Source: VRUE01 sp963762205
GTDB taxonomy: Bacteria; Actinomycetota; Thermoleophilia; Solirubrobacterales; 70-9
Reading direction: 5' to 3'
Length of the DNA: 64,000 nt
Assembly (NCBI GenBank): GCA_963762205.1
Contig: CAVXJZ010000003.1
Location: 434,001-498,000, forward strand
Below, one piece after another: positions 1 through 8,850 of the stretch. Below the pieces are notes generated by a model. The model worked only from the letters and a program-made list of their open reading frames with translations. It did not search any database and was not told where the DNA came from. The stretch's first letter is position 1, and each line of letters opens with the position of its first letter. A program made the position numbers and the translations under genes.

Positions 1-330
1 CGGGTCGCTGAGGATCGCCATGTGGCAGACGCCGCTGTCGATCGTCTCGGCGAGGAATGCGACGCCCTTCGACTCGAGCTCGGCGCGGGTCGCCCCGACG
101 TCTTCGACGTGGAGGGCGATCGGGTGGCCGCTGGGCTCGAAGGGTCGGCCGATCGCCTCCGCGTCCATCACCTGGAGCGTCAGGTTGCCGGTCTCGAACT
201 CGCCGCCCGGCACTTTGTCGTAGTCGGCCGAGCACTCGAGGCCGAGCAGGCCGCCGTAGAAGTCCTTCGCCGCCGGGTAGTCGCGGACGAAGACGGTTGC
301 GAAGTCGACTCCTGTGACCGGCCCCGCCAT
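1..330 (-). CDS. VOC/glyoxalase-family protein, 3' end outside window
   Basis: About 110 codons are visible from the ATG at 330; the C-terminal end lies beyond position 1. The start reads MAGPVTGVDFATVFVRD, followed by AAKDFYGGLLGLE, the usual first beta-alpha unit of a vicinal-oxygen-chelate fold, and later HPIALHVEDV. Such proteins are glyoxalases, dioxygenases or resistance proteins, and the substrate cannot be told from this half. Its ATG overlaps the stop of the upstream glutamate-decarboxylase remnant (TGATG), so it may be translated by coupling to that fragment. Confidence 0.8.
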   Translation of the reverse strand, partial: MAGPVTGVDFATVFVRDYPAAKDFYGGLLGLECSADYDKVPGGEFETGNLTLQVMDAEAIGRPFEPSGHPIALHVEDVGATRAELESKGVAFLAETIDSGVCHMAILSDP

Positions 331-536
331 CAGCAGATCCGCGCCCGTCTCTCGCTCACCGCCTCCGCCTCGGGCTCCATCCAGGTGGTGACGAACGAGG
401 CGAGGTTGAGGGCCGGGTTGCCGTCGAGGTTGAGCTTGCGGTGCATCAGCTGGTCGCCACTGTACATCCGGGCGAGCGCCCTACTCAGAACTTCGGACCG
501 CTGTACAAGCACGGAATCGCCGCCCGGCGGCACCAT
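330..536 (-). pseudogene. gadB: glutamate decarboxylase N-terminal remnant
   Basis: A 68-codon frame contains HRKLNLDGNPALNLASFVTT followed by WMEPEAE, which matches the conserved N-terminal region of PLP-dependent glutamate decarboxylases. After PEAE the homology stops, six to ten unrelated residues follow, and the frame ends on the VOC start codon. The PLP-binding domain (nearly 400 residues in an intact enzyme) is missing, so it cannot decarboxylate glutamate. The join looks like a deletion between gadB and the VOC gene. The N-terminus is uncertain; ATG at 536 is the most distal start in this frame. Confidence 0.72.
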
Positions 537-663
537 TTGACCATGCAGCGCTCCCCGCTGCTCGACGACTACGTGCTCGGCCGGTTCCCCGACTCCATCG
601 AGAAACTTCCGGCCGCATCACCGGAATGCGCAAACGCGCCGGCTGGCCGGGCTGAGCGGCCGG
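537..663. other. intergenic, no gene recognised
   Basis: Between the gadB remnant and the ferritin stop. An open plus-strand frame crosses it (ATG at 543) but shows no recognisable family and continues antisense into ferritin, so it is not called. Confidence 0.4.
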
Positions 664-1191
664 CTACGCGCCCGCGGCCGGTGGCGCCGTCGCGTCGGCG
701 CCCTCTTCGCCGAGGCTCTCGCGGACGATGTAGTCCTCGGCGAGCAGCAGGTTGTCCTTCGAGCGCTCGACCACGTTGAGCAGGTCGCCCATCAGCGCGA
801 CCTCCTCGACCTGCTCCTTGACGAACCACTGCAGGAACTGCTCGGCGCGATAGTCCTTGACCTCACGGGCGAGCTCGAAGAGGGCGAAGATCTCGTCGCT
901 GACCCGTTTCTCCTGCTCGAGCGCCATCCTCACGGGCGAGACGCCGTCGCTGTAGCTGGTCTCCTGCGACTTGATGTCGGGGATGTGGACCTGCTCGCCG
1001 GTGTCGAGCAGGAAGCGGATCATGATCATCGCGTGCTCGCGCTCCTCCAGCGCCTGTCGATAGAAGAAGGAGGCGAGGCGGGGAAGCGTTTCGGCGTCGT
1101 AGTAGACGGCCGCTCCGACGTACTGCTGAGAGGCGCCGAACTCGTTGGCGATCTGTTCGTTGAGGGCGTCGGCGAAGCTCTTCTCGGCCAC
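664..1191 (-). CDS. ftn: ferritin, non-heme iron storage
   Basis: A 175-residue four-helix-bundle ferritin that oxidises Fe(II) and stores iron in a 24-mer shell in the cytoplasm. Ferroxidase ligands are visible: Glu in NEFGASQQY on helix A, the E-x-x-H of EEREHAM on helix B, and Glu/Gln positions in the WFVKEQVEEV segment. The chosen start is the GTG at 1191, preceded by AAGGAG eight bases upstream; longer in-frame extensions lack family similarity. The C-terminus ends in a short Ala/Pro tail. A DtxR-type regulator lies at 36.1 kb, but no operator was identified here. Confidence 0.92.
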   Translation of the reverse strand: MAEKSFADALNEQIANEFGASQQYVGAAVYYDAETLPRLASFFYRQALEEREHAMIMIRFLLDTGEQVHIPDIKSQETSYSDGVSPVRMALEQEKRVSDEIFALFELAREVKDYRAEQFLQWFVKEQVEEVALMGDLLNVVERSKDNLLLAEDYIVRESLGEEGADATAPPAAGA

Positions 1192-1321
1192 TTGCTGCTC
1201 CTTGCTCGTCGGGGATTCCGCTGCGCACGCCCAACGTAGCCGAAACGGACAATTCGGTCGGCCGAAGCGGTCCTCAGGCCCACCTAACGGGCAACCCTGA
1301 CGCTGGGGCCGTCTGTGGACT

Positions 1322-1374
1322 GACGACTGGACGCAGTTGCTCCCGCATTGCGGGAGCAACTGCGTCCAGTCGTC
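1322..1374. repeat. perfect 26-bp inverted repeat, 1-nt centre
   Basis: Arms 1322-1347 and 1349-1374 are exactly complementary around a single T. It lies between the stop of the enolase-superfamily gene and the start of ferritin, both on the minus strand, so a very stable hairpin would form downstream of the former. There is no U-tract. Possible roles are transcript end/processing or a REP-like palindrome. Confidence 0.85.
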
Positions 1375-1388
1375 CCCTCCGTCCCGTG

Positions 1389-1420
1389 CGTCCCGGCGTC
1401 CCGGCGTCCCGGCGTCCCGG
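1389..1420. repeat. four tandem copies of an 8-bp unit
   Basis: CGTCCCGG is repeated four times head to tail (1389-1396, 1397-1404, 1405-1412, 1413-1420), with a degenerate copy just before at 1380-1388. It lies between the hairpin at 1322-1374 and the end of the enolase-superfamily gene. A unit not divisible by three, outside coding sequence, suggests slippage growth. Confidence 0.85.
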
Positions 1421-1470
1421 CGAGGTGAGAATGGGCGCGCGACCGTCCCGGCGGGGGAGGACGTGCGCCC

Positions 1471-2531
1471 TCAGCCGTCCCAGCGGAATCCCGTCGGCGC
1501 CAGTGCCGGCTCCATCGGGCTGGCCGGCAGCCCCGGCACGGGGTCGGCTTCGTTGTAGCCCCGCGGGGCGGTGTCGTTGGGGGTGTCGGGGTGGAAGAGC
1601 GAGGCGAGGACCTGGATCTGGCCGCGGCCGACGCCGAGCTCCCACTGGCCGCCGCCGTAGGCGCCGATCCCGTGCTCGTCGCAGTAGTCGTAGGTCGCGC
1701 AGAGGTCGCGCAGGCCGCCGATTCGCGAGGGCTTGATGTTGACCATCCGCGGCGGCCAGGGCAGCGCCTCGATGTCCTCGATCGAGTGGATCGGCGCGTC
1801 CCAGGTGAGGCGGTCGCGGACCGGCTCGAGGATCGGCCTGGTCTCGTCGTTGACGTCGGGGTCCTCGAGCCAGGCGTCGGGGAAGGCCTCGATCAGCTTC
1901 GCGTAGAGCGCGGGGTCGGTCTCGACGTCGACGCCGGTGCCTTTGTAAAAGCCCTTGAGGTCGAGCGAGTCGATCGCGCCGGTCGCGACCAGCTCGGCGA
2001 TCAGCTCGTCGGTCCAGTCGTTGGTCGGGTCGAGCTTGAAGCGCAGGTCCGGGTAGGGTCGAGCTTGCGGCGCAGGGTCTCGATCGTCGAGGGCCTGTCT
2101 CCTCCGGGCGAGAGCCGCATCGAGCAGACGAACTCGACCGGCCGCGCCTCTCGGCCGAGCGCCTCGGCGAGGCCGGTCCTCGCCTGGCGCAGGGCCAGGT
2201 CGAGGGCGGCGGACTCGAAGGCCCAGCGCCGGTAGCGGCGCGAGACGTCGCGCTGCGGCTCGGCCGGGAAGGTGTCGACGCCGCCGAGGAAGTCGCAGAA
2301 CTCGCCGAGCGTCGCGTAGCCGGTCAGGTCGAGGCTCGGGCCGGCGTCCCGGAGCGCGATCTGGTCGACGGCGTCGTAGGTGACGTCCTCGCCGAGGCCG
2401 TCCTCGCCGCCGCCCCAGACGTGGATCACGGTCGAGAGCCGTTCGAAGCCCGGGATCACCAGCTCCTGGCCCTGCAGCTCGTAGCCCTCGATCTCCAGCG
2501 GCAGGTCGGCGAGGCGGTCGAAGGTGGCCAT
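1471..2531 (-). CDS. enolase-superfamily (MLE/mandelate racemase-like) protein, frameshifted
   Basis: Read from ATG 2531, the frame gives an N-terminal capping domain (MATFDRLADLPLEIEGYELQ) and continues to about 2060. There one base appears missing in a C run (KLDP then YPDLRFKLDP), and the second frame carries the barrel: FKLDPTNDW, AWLEDPDVND and VNIKPSRIGGL. These are enolase-superfamily strand motifs that present the metal ligands and a catalytic Lys. Corrected length is about 350 residues, normal for the family. The reaction is not predictable; members act on sugar acids, muconates or dipeptides. It starts 12 bp after the decarboxylase stop, so the two probably share a transcript. Confidence 0.75.
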
Positions 2532-2543
2532 CGGGGGCTGAGC

Positions 2544-4019
2544 CTAGCGGGTCACCCGCAGCGTCCTCAGCAGCCGGTCGCTGCCGCCGCGGACGTGGCC
2601 GCCGTGGCTGACGCTCTCGGCGATGTAGGCGAGCGTCTCCTCGCTCAGGCGCTCACCCGGCAGGACGTTGGGGATGCCGGGCGGGTAGGCGGCCAGCGAC
2701 TCGGCGGCGACCCGCCCGGCCGCCCGCTCGAAGGGGACGACCTCCTGGGCCCCGAGGAACGCCTCGCGCGGGGTCATCGCCAACTCGCCCCAGGGCGGCG
2801 GCGGCGCCAGCGGCTCCAGCGGCAGCTCGGGCTCGGCCCGGCCGAGCCGCTCGACCGCGACGCGCAGGGCGGCGACCAGCCGCTCGCCGGCGAGCGCCGC
2901 CGGCTCGCCGAGCCCGAAGATCGCCACGACCAGGTTCTCGGCGGCGAGCTCGAAGTCGACCGCGTCGTCGAGCTCGAAGGCGACCTTGGCCAGCCGGTAG
3001 CCGGTCGAGCCCGTGCCGCGCACGTCGATCGCCAGGCGCAGCGGGTCCCAGCCGGCGATCCCGGCGCGGCCGACCATGCCGTCGTCGAGCACGGCAAGCC
3101 CCGGGATCGACTCGATCGCCGCGCGGGTGGCGGCGATCCCGGCCAGGGTCTCGTCGAGCAGCCGCTCGCCGTGCACCGCGGCGAGGCGGCGGCCGGCGTC
3201 CAGCGATCCGGAGAGCAGGGCGCTGGGGCTCGTCGTTTCGACCAGGCTGACGCAGCGGTCGACGACCGCGTCGTCGATCCGGCCGCCGTCGCCGAGGTGG
3301 AGCATCGCCGCCTGGGTGAGGCTGCCGACGATCTTGTGGGTCGAGGAGACGACGACGTCGGCGCCGCTGCCGAGCGCGTCGGCGGGCAGGTCGGGGTGAA
3401 AGCGGAGGTGCGCGCCCCAGGCCTCGTCGACGGCCAGCGGCACGCCGCGGGCGTGGGCGACCTCGGCGAGCCCGGCGACGTCGGCGCAGGCGCCGAAGTA
3501 GGTCGGCGAGACGACCATCGCGCCCACCGCCCCCGGGGTCGCGTCGAGCGCCGTCGCCAGCGCCTCCGGGGTAAGGCAGTGGGCGATGCCGAGCTCGGGG
3601 TCGAGCTCGGGGGCGGCGAAGGTCGGCCGCATGCCGCTGAGGACGAGGCCGTCGATCACCGAGGAGTGGACGTTGCGCTGGACGACGACCTCGCCCCCGC
3701 CGTGCGCGAGCGCCAGGCAGATCGTGTGGTTGCCCTGCGAGGCGCCGTTGATCAGGAACCAGCTGCGCCGCGCGCCCCAGGCGCCGGCCGCGAGCCGCTG
3801 CGCCTGCTGGAACGGGGTCGGCTCGGGGCCGATGTCGACCCCTTCGGTGATCGAAGGGATGTCGTTGCGGATGCCGACCGCGCCGACCAGCTCGCGCAGC
3901 GCCGGGTCGGCGCCCGGCCCGCCCTTGTGGCCGGGGACCTGGAAGCGGCCTGGGTCGCGGGCCGAGTAGGCCAGCAGGGCGTCGACGTAGGGGGTCGTGT
4001 CTTGACCATCGCCGGCCAT
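2544..4019 (-). CDS. Orn/Lys/Arg decarboxylase family PLP enzyme
   Basis: 491 residues from ATG 4019. It is a fold-type I PLP enzyme of the basic amino-acid decarboxylase family, giving putrescine, cadaverine or agmatine. Visible marks are FQVPGHKGG near the N-terminus, the substrate-loop segment FLINGASQGNH, DEAWGAHLRFHP (Asp for the pyridine nitrogen), and SSTHKIVGSLTQ with the Schiff-base Lys. The C-terminal domain includes YPPGIPNVLPGE, typical of the family. Length matches the short Gram-positive type (YaaO/SpeA-like). A TAGACT box ends 7 nt before the ATG, suggesting a leaderless transcript. Substrate specificity among Orn, Lys and Arg is not assignable. Confidence 0.88.
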   Translation of the reverse strand: MAGDGQDTTPYVDALLAYSARDPGRFQVPGHKGGPGADPALRELVGAVGIRNDIPSITEGVDIGPEPTPFQQAQRLAAGAWGARRSWFLINGASQGNHTICLALAHGGGEVVVQRNVHSSVIDGLVLSGMRPTFAAPELDPELGIAHCLTPEALATALDATPGAVGAMVVSPTYFGACADVAGLAEVAHARGVPLAVDEAWGAHLRFHPDLPADALGSGADVVVSSTHKIVGSLTQAAMLHLGDGGRIDDAVVDRCVSLVETTSPSALLSGSLDAGRRLAAVHGERLLDETLAGIAATRAAIESIPGLAVLDDGMVGRAGIAGWDPLRLAIDVRGTGSTGYRLAKVAFELDDAVDFELAAENLVVAIFGLGEPAALAGERLVAALRVAVERLGRAEPELPLEPLAPPPPWGELAMTPREAFLGAQEVVPFERAAGRVAAESLAAYPPGIPNVLPGERLSEETLAYIAESVSHGGHVRGGSDRLLRTLRVTR

Positions 4020-4026
4020 CGAATCG

Positions 4027-4032
4027 AGTCTA
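4027..4032 (-). promoter_or_regulatory. TANNNT -10 box, leaderless decarboxylase
   Basis: TAGACT on the minus strand, 7 nt before the ATG at 4019, with no Shine-Dalgarno in between. The spacing matches other genes in this window and the known leaderless layout of actinobacteria. Confidence 0.5.
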
Positions 4033-4071
4033 CGCCCGCGCCCGCCCGCCGCTTTCGGGGAGACTGGGGCG

Positions 4072-5476
4072 ATGGAGCACACTGCCCACGGCTACTGGCT
4101 GGAGGAGGCCGGGACGGTCGAGCCGGCGCCGCCGCTTGCGCGGCGAGCGCGACGCCGACCTGGTCGTGGTCGGCGGCGGCTACACGGGCATGTGGGCGGC
4201 CTGGCACGCGAAGGCGCTCGAGCCCGAGGCGCAGCGTCGTCCTGCTCGAGGCGGCGGCGCACTGCGGGCGCGGCCCGAGCGGCCGCAACGGCGGCTTCTG
4301 CAACTCGATGTGGTTCTCGCTGAGGGGGATGCGCGAGCGCTGGGGGGCGGAGAAGGCCCTGGCCGTGGCGCGAGCCTCCGAGGACGCCGTCACCGGGATC
4401 GGCGAGTTCTGCGAGAGCGAGGGTGTCGACGCCTGGTTCAGGCGCGGCGGCTACCTCAAGGTCTCCACCGCCGAGGCCTTCGACTCCTCCAACGCGGAGG
4501 CCGTCGCCGCCTGCCGGGAGCTCGGCGAGGAGGAGGTCGCCGTCGCGCTGTCCGCCGACGAGGTCGCCGAGCGCTGCCGCTCGCCGGTCTTCCGCGGCGG
4601 CGTCCTCTTCCCCGACGCCGCGACCGTGCAGCCGGCCCGCCTGGCGCTGGGCCTGCGCGAGCGGCTGATCGCCGCCGGGGTCGAGATCTTCGAGTCCTCG
4701 CCGATGCGCTCGCTGCGACGGCGCGCCGACGGGGTCGAGGCCCGCACCGCCGACGGCGCCGTGCGTGCGCCGGCCGCGGTGCTCGCGATCGGCGGCGCCG
4801 CCAAGGGGCTCGCGCGGCCCGCTGACGCGGCCGCCTCTCGATCGCCTCCTCGCACATCGTGCTCACCGAGCCGGTGCCGGAGCTGCTCGAGGAGATCGGC
4901 TGGACCGGCGGCGAGTCGATCACCGACAGCCGCGCCCTGGTCGACTACTTCAGGACGACGCCCGACGGCCGGATCGCCTTCGGCTGGGGCGGCGGCAGGA
5001 TCGCCCTGGGCGCCGGCCTCGGCGGCCGCTCCGAGATCGACCGCGAGGTGATCGACCAGACGATCGCCCAGATGAGCGCGATCTTCCCGGGCCTGCAGGG
5101 CAGGGAGATCACCCACGCCTGGGGCGGCCCGATCGACGCCTCGCCTACGCACCTGCCGCTGGTCCGCGCGCTGCCCGGCGACCGCGCCTTCGCCGCCGCC
5201 GGCTACACCGGCAACGGCGTCGGCCCCTCCCACATGGTCGGCAGGACTCTCGCCTCGCTGGCCCTCGGTCGGCGCGACGAAGCGTCGCGCCTCGCCTTCG
5301 TCGAACCCTCGCCTCCACGGGTCCCTCCCGAGCCCTTCCACTGGCTCGGCGGCGAAGCGATCCGCCGCGCGATCATGGCCAAGGAGCGGGCGCAGCTCGA
5401 CGGCCGCGAGCCGAGCCGGCTCAGCTCCCGCGTGGCCGCGATCCCCGAGCTGATCGGCTTCCACATCGGCCGCTGA
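4072..5476 (+). pseudogene. PuuB/DadA-like FAD-dependent amine oxidoreductase, four frameshifts
   Basis: Four blocks in different frames join into one FAD-dependent oxidoreductase of about 465 residues: MEHTAHGYWLEEAG from ATG 4072; then VVVGGGYTGMWAAWH, the Rossmann GxGxxG dinucleotide motif; then CGRGPSGRNGGFCNS and the substrate domain; then a C-terminal block ending YTGNGVGPSHMVG. Shifts lie near 4136, 4232, and twice at 4818-4845. The GPSGRNGG and YTGNGVGPS motifs resemble gamma-glutamylputrescine oxidases and related amine/amino-acid oxidases. The surrounding pot and aminotransferase genes fit amine oxidation. No PuuA ligase is in the window. The frames stay well conserved between shifts, so either recent decay or sequence error is possible. 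Confidence 0.78.
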
Positions 5477-5496
5477 CAGCTACGTGACCGCGGTCT

Positions 5497-5588
5497 TGAG
5501 GCGGGTCGGGTGCCGCCCGGACGGGCGGATACTAAAATCGTCGGTGTGGCCGACGATTGTCCGGCCGAGTGGCACCCGACCCGCCTCA
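5497..5588. terminator. nested inverted repeats between convergent genes
   Basis: Outer arms 5497-5514 and 5571-5588 are 18-bp perfect complements. Inside sits a 9-bp stem (AATCGTCGG, 5536-5544, with 5550-5558) with a 5-nt loop, and a small CCGCCCG/CGGGCGG stem. The right arm covers the stop codon of the minus-strand dehydrogenase. Location between convergent ends suggests a bidirectional terminator; no U-run is present. Confidence 0.7.
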
Positions 5589-7036
5589 CCAGCTGCTGGT
5601 CACGACCTTCTGGCGGGTGTAGAAGCGGACCGCGTCGGCGCCGTTGGCGTGCAGGTCGCCGTCGATCGAGTCCTTCCAGCCGGAGAAGGGGAACCAGGCG
5701 ACCGGGGCGGGGACGCCGACGTTGACGCCGAGCATGCCGGCCTCGGCACCGCGGCGGTAGGCGCGGGCGGCGGCGCCGGAGCGGGTGAAGATCGCCCCGG
5801 CGTTGCCGTAGCGGGAGCCGTTGAGGAACTCGAGCGCCTCGTCGAGGCCGTCCACCTCGACCAGGGTCAGCAGCGGGCCGAAGAGCTCCTCGCGCGCGAG
5901 CTCGCCTCGCGGTCGGGGACGGTGGCGATCGTCGGTCCCAGCAGGGTGCCGGCGGCTCCAGCGTCGCCGCGGCCGTCGAGCAGCAGCTCGGCGCCCTCGG
6001 CCTGCGCCCGCCCGATCGCCTCGGCGACCTTCTCGCGGGCCGCCGCGGAGACCATCGGGCAGACGTCCGTGGCCGGGTCGCGCCCGTCGCCGACGACGAG
6101 CCGCGCCGCGGCGGAGACCAGCGCCTCGCGCAGCCCGGCATGCGCCGCCTCGTCGCCGACCGAGACGCAGACCGACCCGGCCAGGCAGCGCTGCCCGGCG
6201 GCGCCGAACGCCGAGCCCATGATCGCCGGCAGGGTGCGCTCGAGATCGGCGTCGGGCATGACGACGAGCGAGTTCTTGGCGCCGCCCAGCGCCTGCACCC
6301 GCTTGCCGGTCGCGACCGCGCCCTGGGCGACGATCCGGGCCGTCTCCGCCCGCCCGACGAAGGAGACCGCGTCGATCCCAGGGTCGGCGAGGATCGCGGT
6401 CACCGCGTCGCGGCCGCCGTGGACGAGGTTGACGACCCCGGGCGGGATCTCCGCGATCGAGTCGACCACATCGACGATCAGCGCCGCCGGCCGCGGATCG
6501 AGCTCGGAGGGCTTGAGGACGAAGGCGTTGCCGCAGGCGAGCGCGTAGGGCAGGAACCAGAGCGGGATCATCGCCGGGAAGTTGAAGGGGGTGATCGCGG
6601 CGACGACCCCGACCGGCTGGCGCACCATCTCGACGTCGACGCCCTCCGCGACCCCTTCCAGGTTCTCCCCCTTGAGCAGGTGGGGGATCGCCGCGGCCGA
6701 CTCGACCGACTCGATCCCCCGGCCGACCTCGCCATCGGCGTCGGCGAGCGTCTTGCCCATGTCGGCGCTGACCAGCTCGACCAGCTCCGACCGGCGCCGC
6801 AGCAGCTCCTCGCGCAGGGCGAGCAGCGCCCGCGCGCGCCGCTGCGGGGGCGTGTCGGCCCAGCCCGGCTGCGCCGCCCGCGCCGCCTCGACCGCGGCCC
6901 GCACCTCACCCTCCCCCGAGAGCGGCACCCGGGCGGCCACCTCGCCGGAGGCCGGGTCGACGTCGGCCAGCGCCTCGACCCCGTCGGCCGCTCGCCACTC
7001 GCCGCTCGCGTAGTTGCGCAGCAGGCCCGCGGTCAT
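5586..7036 (-). CDS. aldehyde dehydrogenase, methylmalonate-semialdehyde type, frameshifted
   Basis: From ATG 7036, a 389-codon block (LRNYASGEW, ITPFNFPAMIPLWFLPYALA, GAAGQRCLAGS with the catalytic Cys) is followed, after one indel near 5900, by a block ending FPFSGWKDSIDGDLHANG. These signatures belong to the CoA-acylating methylmalonate/malonate-semialdehyde dehydrogenase branch (MmsA/IolA), about 485 residues, as here. ITPFNFP carries the conserved Asn. The ATG overlaps the potC stop (TGA at 7033-7035), so the gene is translationally coupled to the polyamine importer and may oxidise an aldehyde from amine breakdown. Whether it needs CoA cannot be settled from sequence. Confidence 0.82.
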
Positions 7037-7887
7037 GCGGTCGCCGGGCCCGGCTCCGGCCGCACCTCGTTCATGCGTTCGGCGCGGCGCTGCTGGAAGA
7101 GGACGAGCAGGCCGGCGATCACCGTGACCGCGAAGAGCATCGTCGCCAGCACGTTGACCTGGACCGGGATGCCGCGCAGGCTGACGCCGTAGACATAGAG
7201 CGGGAAGGTCACGGTCGTCCCCGAGTTGAAGTTGGAGATCACGAAGTCGTCGATCGAGAGGGCGAAGGCGAGCATCCCGGCGGCGAGGATCCCGGGCGCG
7301 AGCAGCGGCAGGGTGATGTAGCGGAAGGTCGCCAGCGGGGTCGCCCCGAGATCGGCGGCCGCCTCCTCGAGGTGGCGGTCGAAGCCGATCAGCCGCGAGC
7401 GGACGACGACGACGACGAAGCTGATCGAGAAGGTCACGTGGGCGATCAACAGCGTGGTGAAGCCGAGCGCGAAGGTCGCGTAGATGAACATCGAGAGCAG
7501 CGAGGCGCCGACCACGACCTCGGGGGTCGCCATCGGCAGGATGATCAGCAGGTTCGAGATCCGCCGGCCCCTGAACCGGTGACGGACGAGGGCGAGCGCC
7601 ATCAGCGTCCCGATCGCGGTCGAGATCAGGGTCGAGAAGGCCGCCAGCCGCAGGCTGGTGAAGAGCGCGTCGTTGAGCTCGTTGATCGAGAAGGCCGAGG
7701 ACCAGTATTCGGTCGTGAAGCCGTCTTCGAGCCCGAAGGTGAGCTTGCCCTTGGGCGTCGCCCCGAAGGAGAAGACGACGATCACGATGATCGGGATCAG
7801 CATGTAGAGGATCGCCAGGCCGGCGTAGATCGAGAGGCCATTACGGCGCAGCCAGCCCCAGAGCCCGCGGGCACGCTCTGCCGCCAT
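7033..7887 (-). CDS. potC: spermidine/putrescine ABC permease PotC-like
   Basis: 284 residues with about six membrane segments, the first at IYAGLAILYMLIPIIVIVVF. The EAAADLGATPLATFRYITLP loop is the EAA motif that docks on the ATPase. The IDDFVISNFNSG segment is typical of PotC-type permeases. It starts at ATG 7887, overlapping the potB stop (TGATG), and ends overlapping the dehydrogenase start. With PotA, PotB and PotD it forms a type I importer for polyamines or related cations. Confidence 0.9.
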   Translation of the reverse strand: MAAERARGLWGWLRRNGLSIYAGLAILYMLIPIIVIVVFSFGATPKGKLTFGLEDGFTTEYWSSAFSINELNDALFTSLRLAAFSTLISTAIGTLMALALVRHRFRGRRISNLLIILPMATPEVVVGASLLSMFIYATFALGFTTLLIAHVTFSISFVVVVVRSRLIGFDRHLEEAAADLGATPLATFRYITLPLLAPGILAAGMLAFALSIDDFVISNFNSGTTVTFPLYVYGVSLRGIPVQVNVLATMLFAVTVIAGLLVLFQQRRAERMNEVRPEPGPATA

Positions 7888-8756
7888 CACGATGTCGTCT
7901 CCTCGCTGTCGTCCTCCATGAAGGCGCCGGTGCCGGCGAAGCGGATGTAGACGACGACGATCGCCAGGATCAGCGCCATCATCAGGAAGGAGAGCGCCGC
8001 CGCCTCCGGGTAGTCGCGCTGGTTCAGGTAGAGCGACTGGATCACGTTGCCGACCATCGCCTGCTGGGTGCCGCCGAGCAGCTGGGCGTTGATGTAGTCG
8101 CCGAAGGCGGGGATGAAGGTGAGCAGGACGCCGGCGACGATCCCGGGCATGGTCAGCGGCAGCGTCACCCTGAGGAAGGCCGACGCGCGAGGACGAGTAG
8201 AGGTCCCGCGCCGCCTCGATCAGACGCAGGTCGAGCCGCTCGAGGTTGGCGTAGAGCGGCAGGATCATGAAGGGCAGGAAGTTGTAGGTGAGGCCGGCGA
8301 TCACCGCCCCGGAGGTGGCCAGCACGCGGCCGTCCTGGGGGACCAGCTGCAGGGTCTTCGAGGATCGCCGACGACCGGGCTCGAGTCGCTGAGGATCGTC
8401 TTCCAGGCGATCGTGCGGATCAGGTAGGTGGTGAAGAAGGGGGCGATCACCGCGAAGAGCAGCAGGGTCTTGTAGCGGCCCGCCCGGAAGGCGATCGCGT
8501 AGGCGAGCGGGTAGGCGATCAGCAGCGCCAGCAGCGTCGCCGTCCCCGCGTAGTAGAACGAGCGCACGATCTGCTCGGTGTGGCCTGCGAGCGAGTCGGG
8601 GAAGTTCGCCCAGGCCCAGTCGAAGGTGTAGCCGGTGGTCAGCGAGCCCGAGCGCAGGGCCAGTTCGCCCATGAAGTACATGGGCACGACGAAGAAGACG
8701 ATGAGCCCGAGCAGGCCTGGCCCCAGGAGCCCATATGGGACCAGGCGTGCCCTCAC
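7887..8756 (-). CDS. potB: spermidine/putrescine ABC permease PotB-like, two frameshifts
   Basis: Starts at GTG 8756 (reading VRARLVPYGLLGPGLLGL). Block one holds the first membrane helices and ends at LIRTIAWKTILSDSSPVV. After an indel near 8360 the next block reads VLATSGAVIAGLTYNFLPFM and IEAARDLYSSS (EAA loop). After another near 8190 the last block reads TLPLTMPGIVAGVLLTFIPA and ends EDDSEETTS. The two shifts cancel, giving about 289 residues, normal for PotB. It is separated from potD by a hairpin. As written, the protein would be truncated in its middle. Confidence 0.82.
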
Positions 8757-8782
8757 GACAACCGCCTGCGGCGGACGCGGAA

Positions 8783-8820
8783 GCCGAGGCCCGTCGAAAT
8801 CTGGTTCTCCGGGCCTCGGC
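8783..8820. promoter_or_regulatory. potD-potB intergenic hairpin
   Basis: GCCGAGGCCC (8783-8792) pairs perfectly with GGGCCTCGGC (8811-8820) across an 18-nt loop. It follows the potD stop and precedes potB on the minus strand. Such hairpins downstream of a binding-protein gene commonly protect its mRNA or attenuate transcription so that the binding protein exceeds the permease. Confidence 0.65.
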
Positions 8821-8850
8821 GTGAGCAGAGCACGCGGGCGGCCTTGCTCC

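Noticed and set aside
441..779. 112-codon plus-strand frame near the gadB remnant
   Set aside because: Overlaps ferritin antisense and has no recognisable motif.
1389..1420. CRISPR-like array
   Set aside because: Units are 8 bp with no spacers; simple tandem repeat.
4136..4240. Programmed frameshifting in the FAD oxidoreductase
   Set aside because: Several shifts in one gene, none at a recognised slippery heptamer with a downstream structure; indel mutation or sequence error is simpler.
2421..5051. Long plus-strand open frame (876 codons)
   Set aside because: It runs antisense to the decarboxylase, has low-complexity Arg/Ala/Gly/Asp content and no family motif in its first part. Only its last third is real, as one frame of the broken FAD oxidoreductase.
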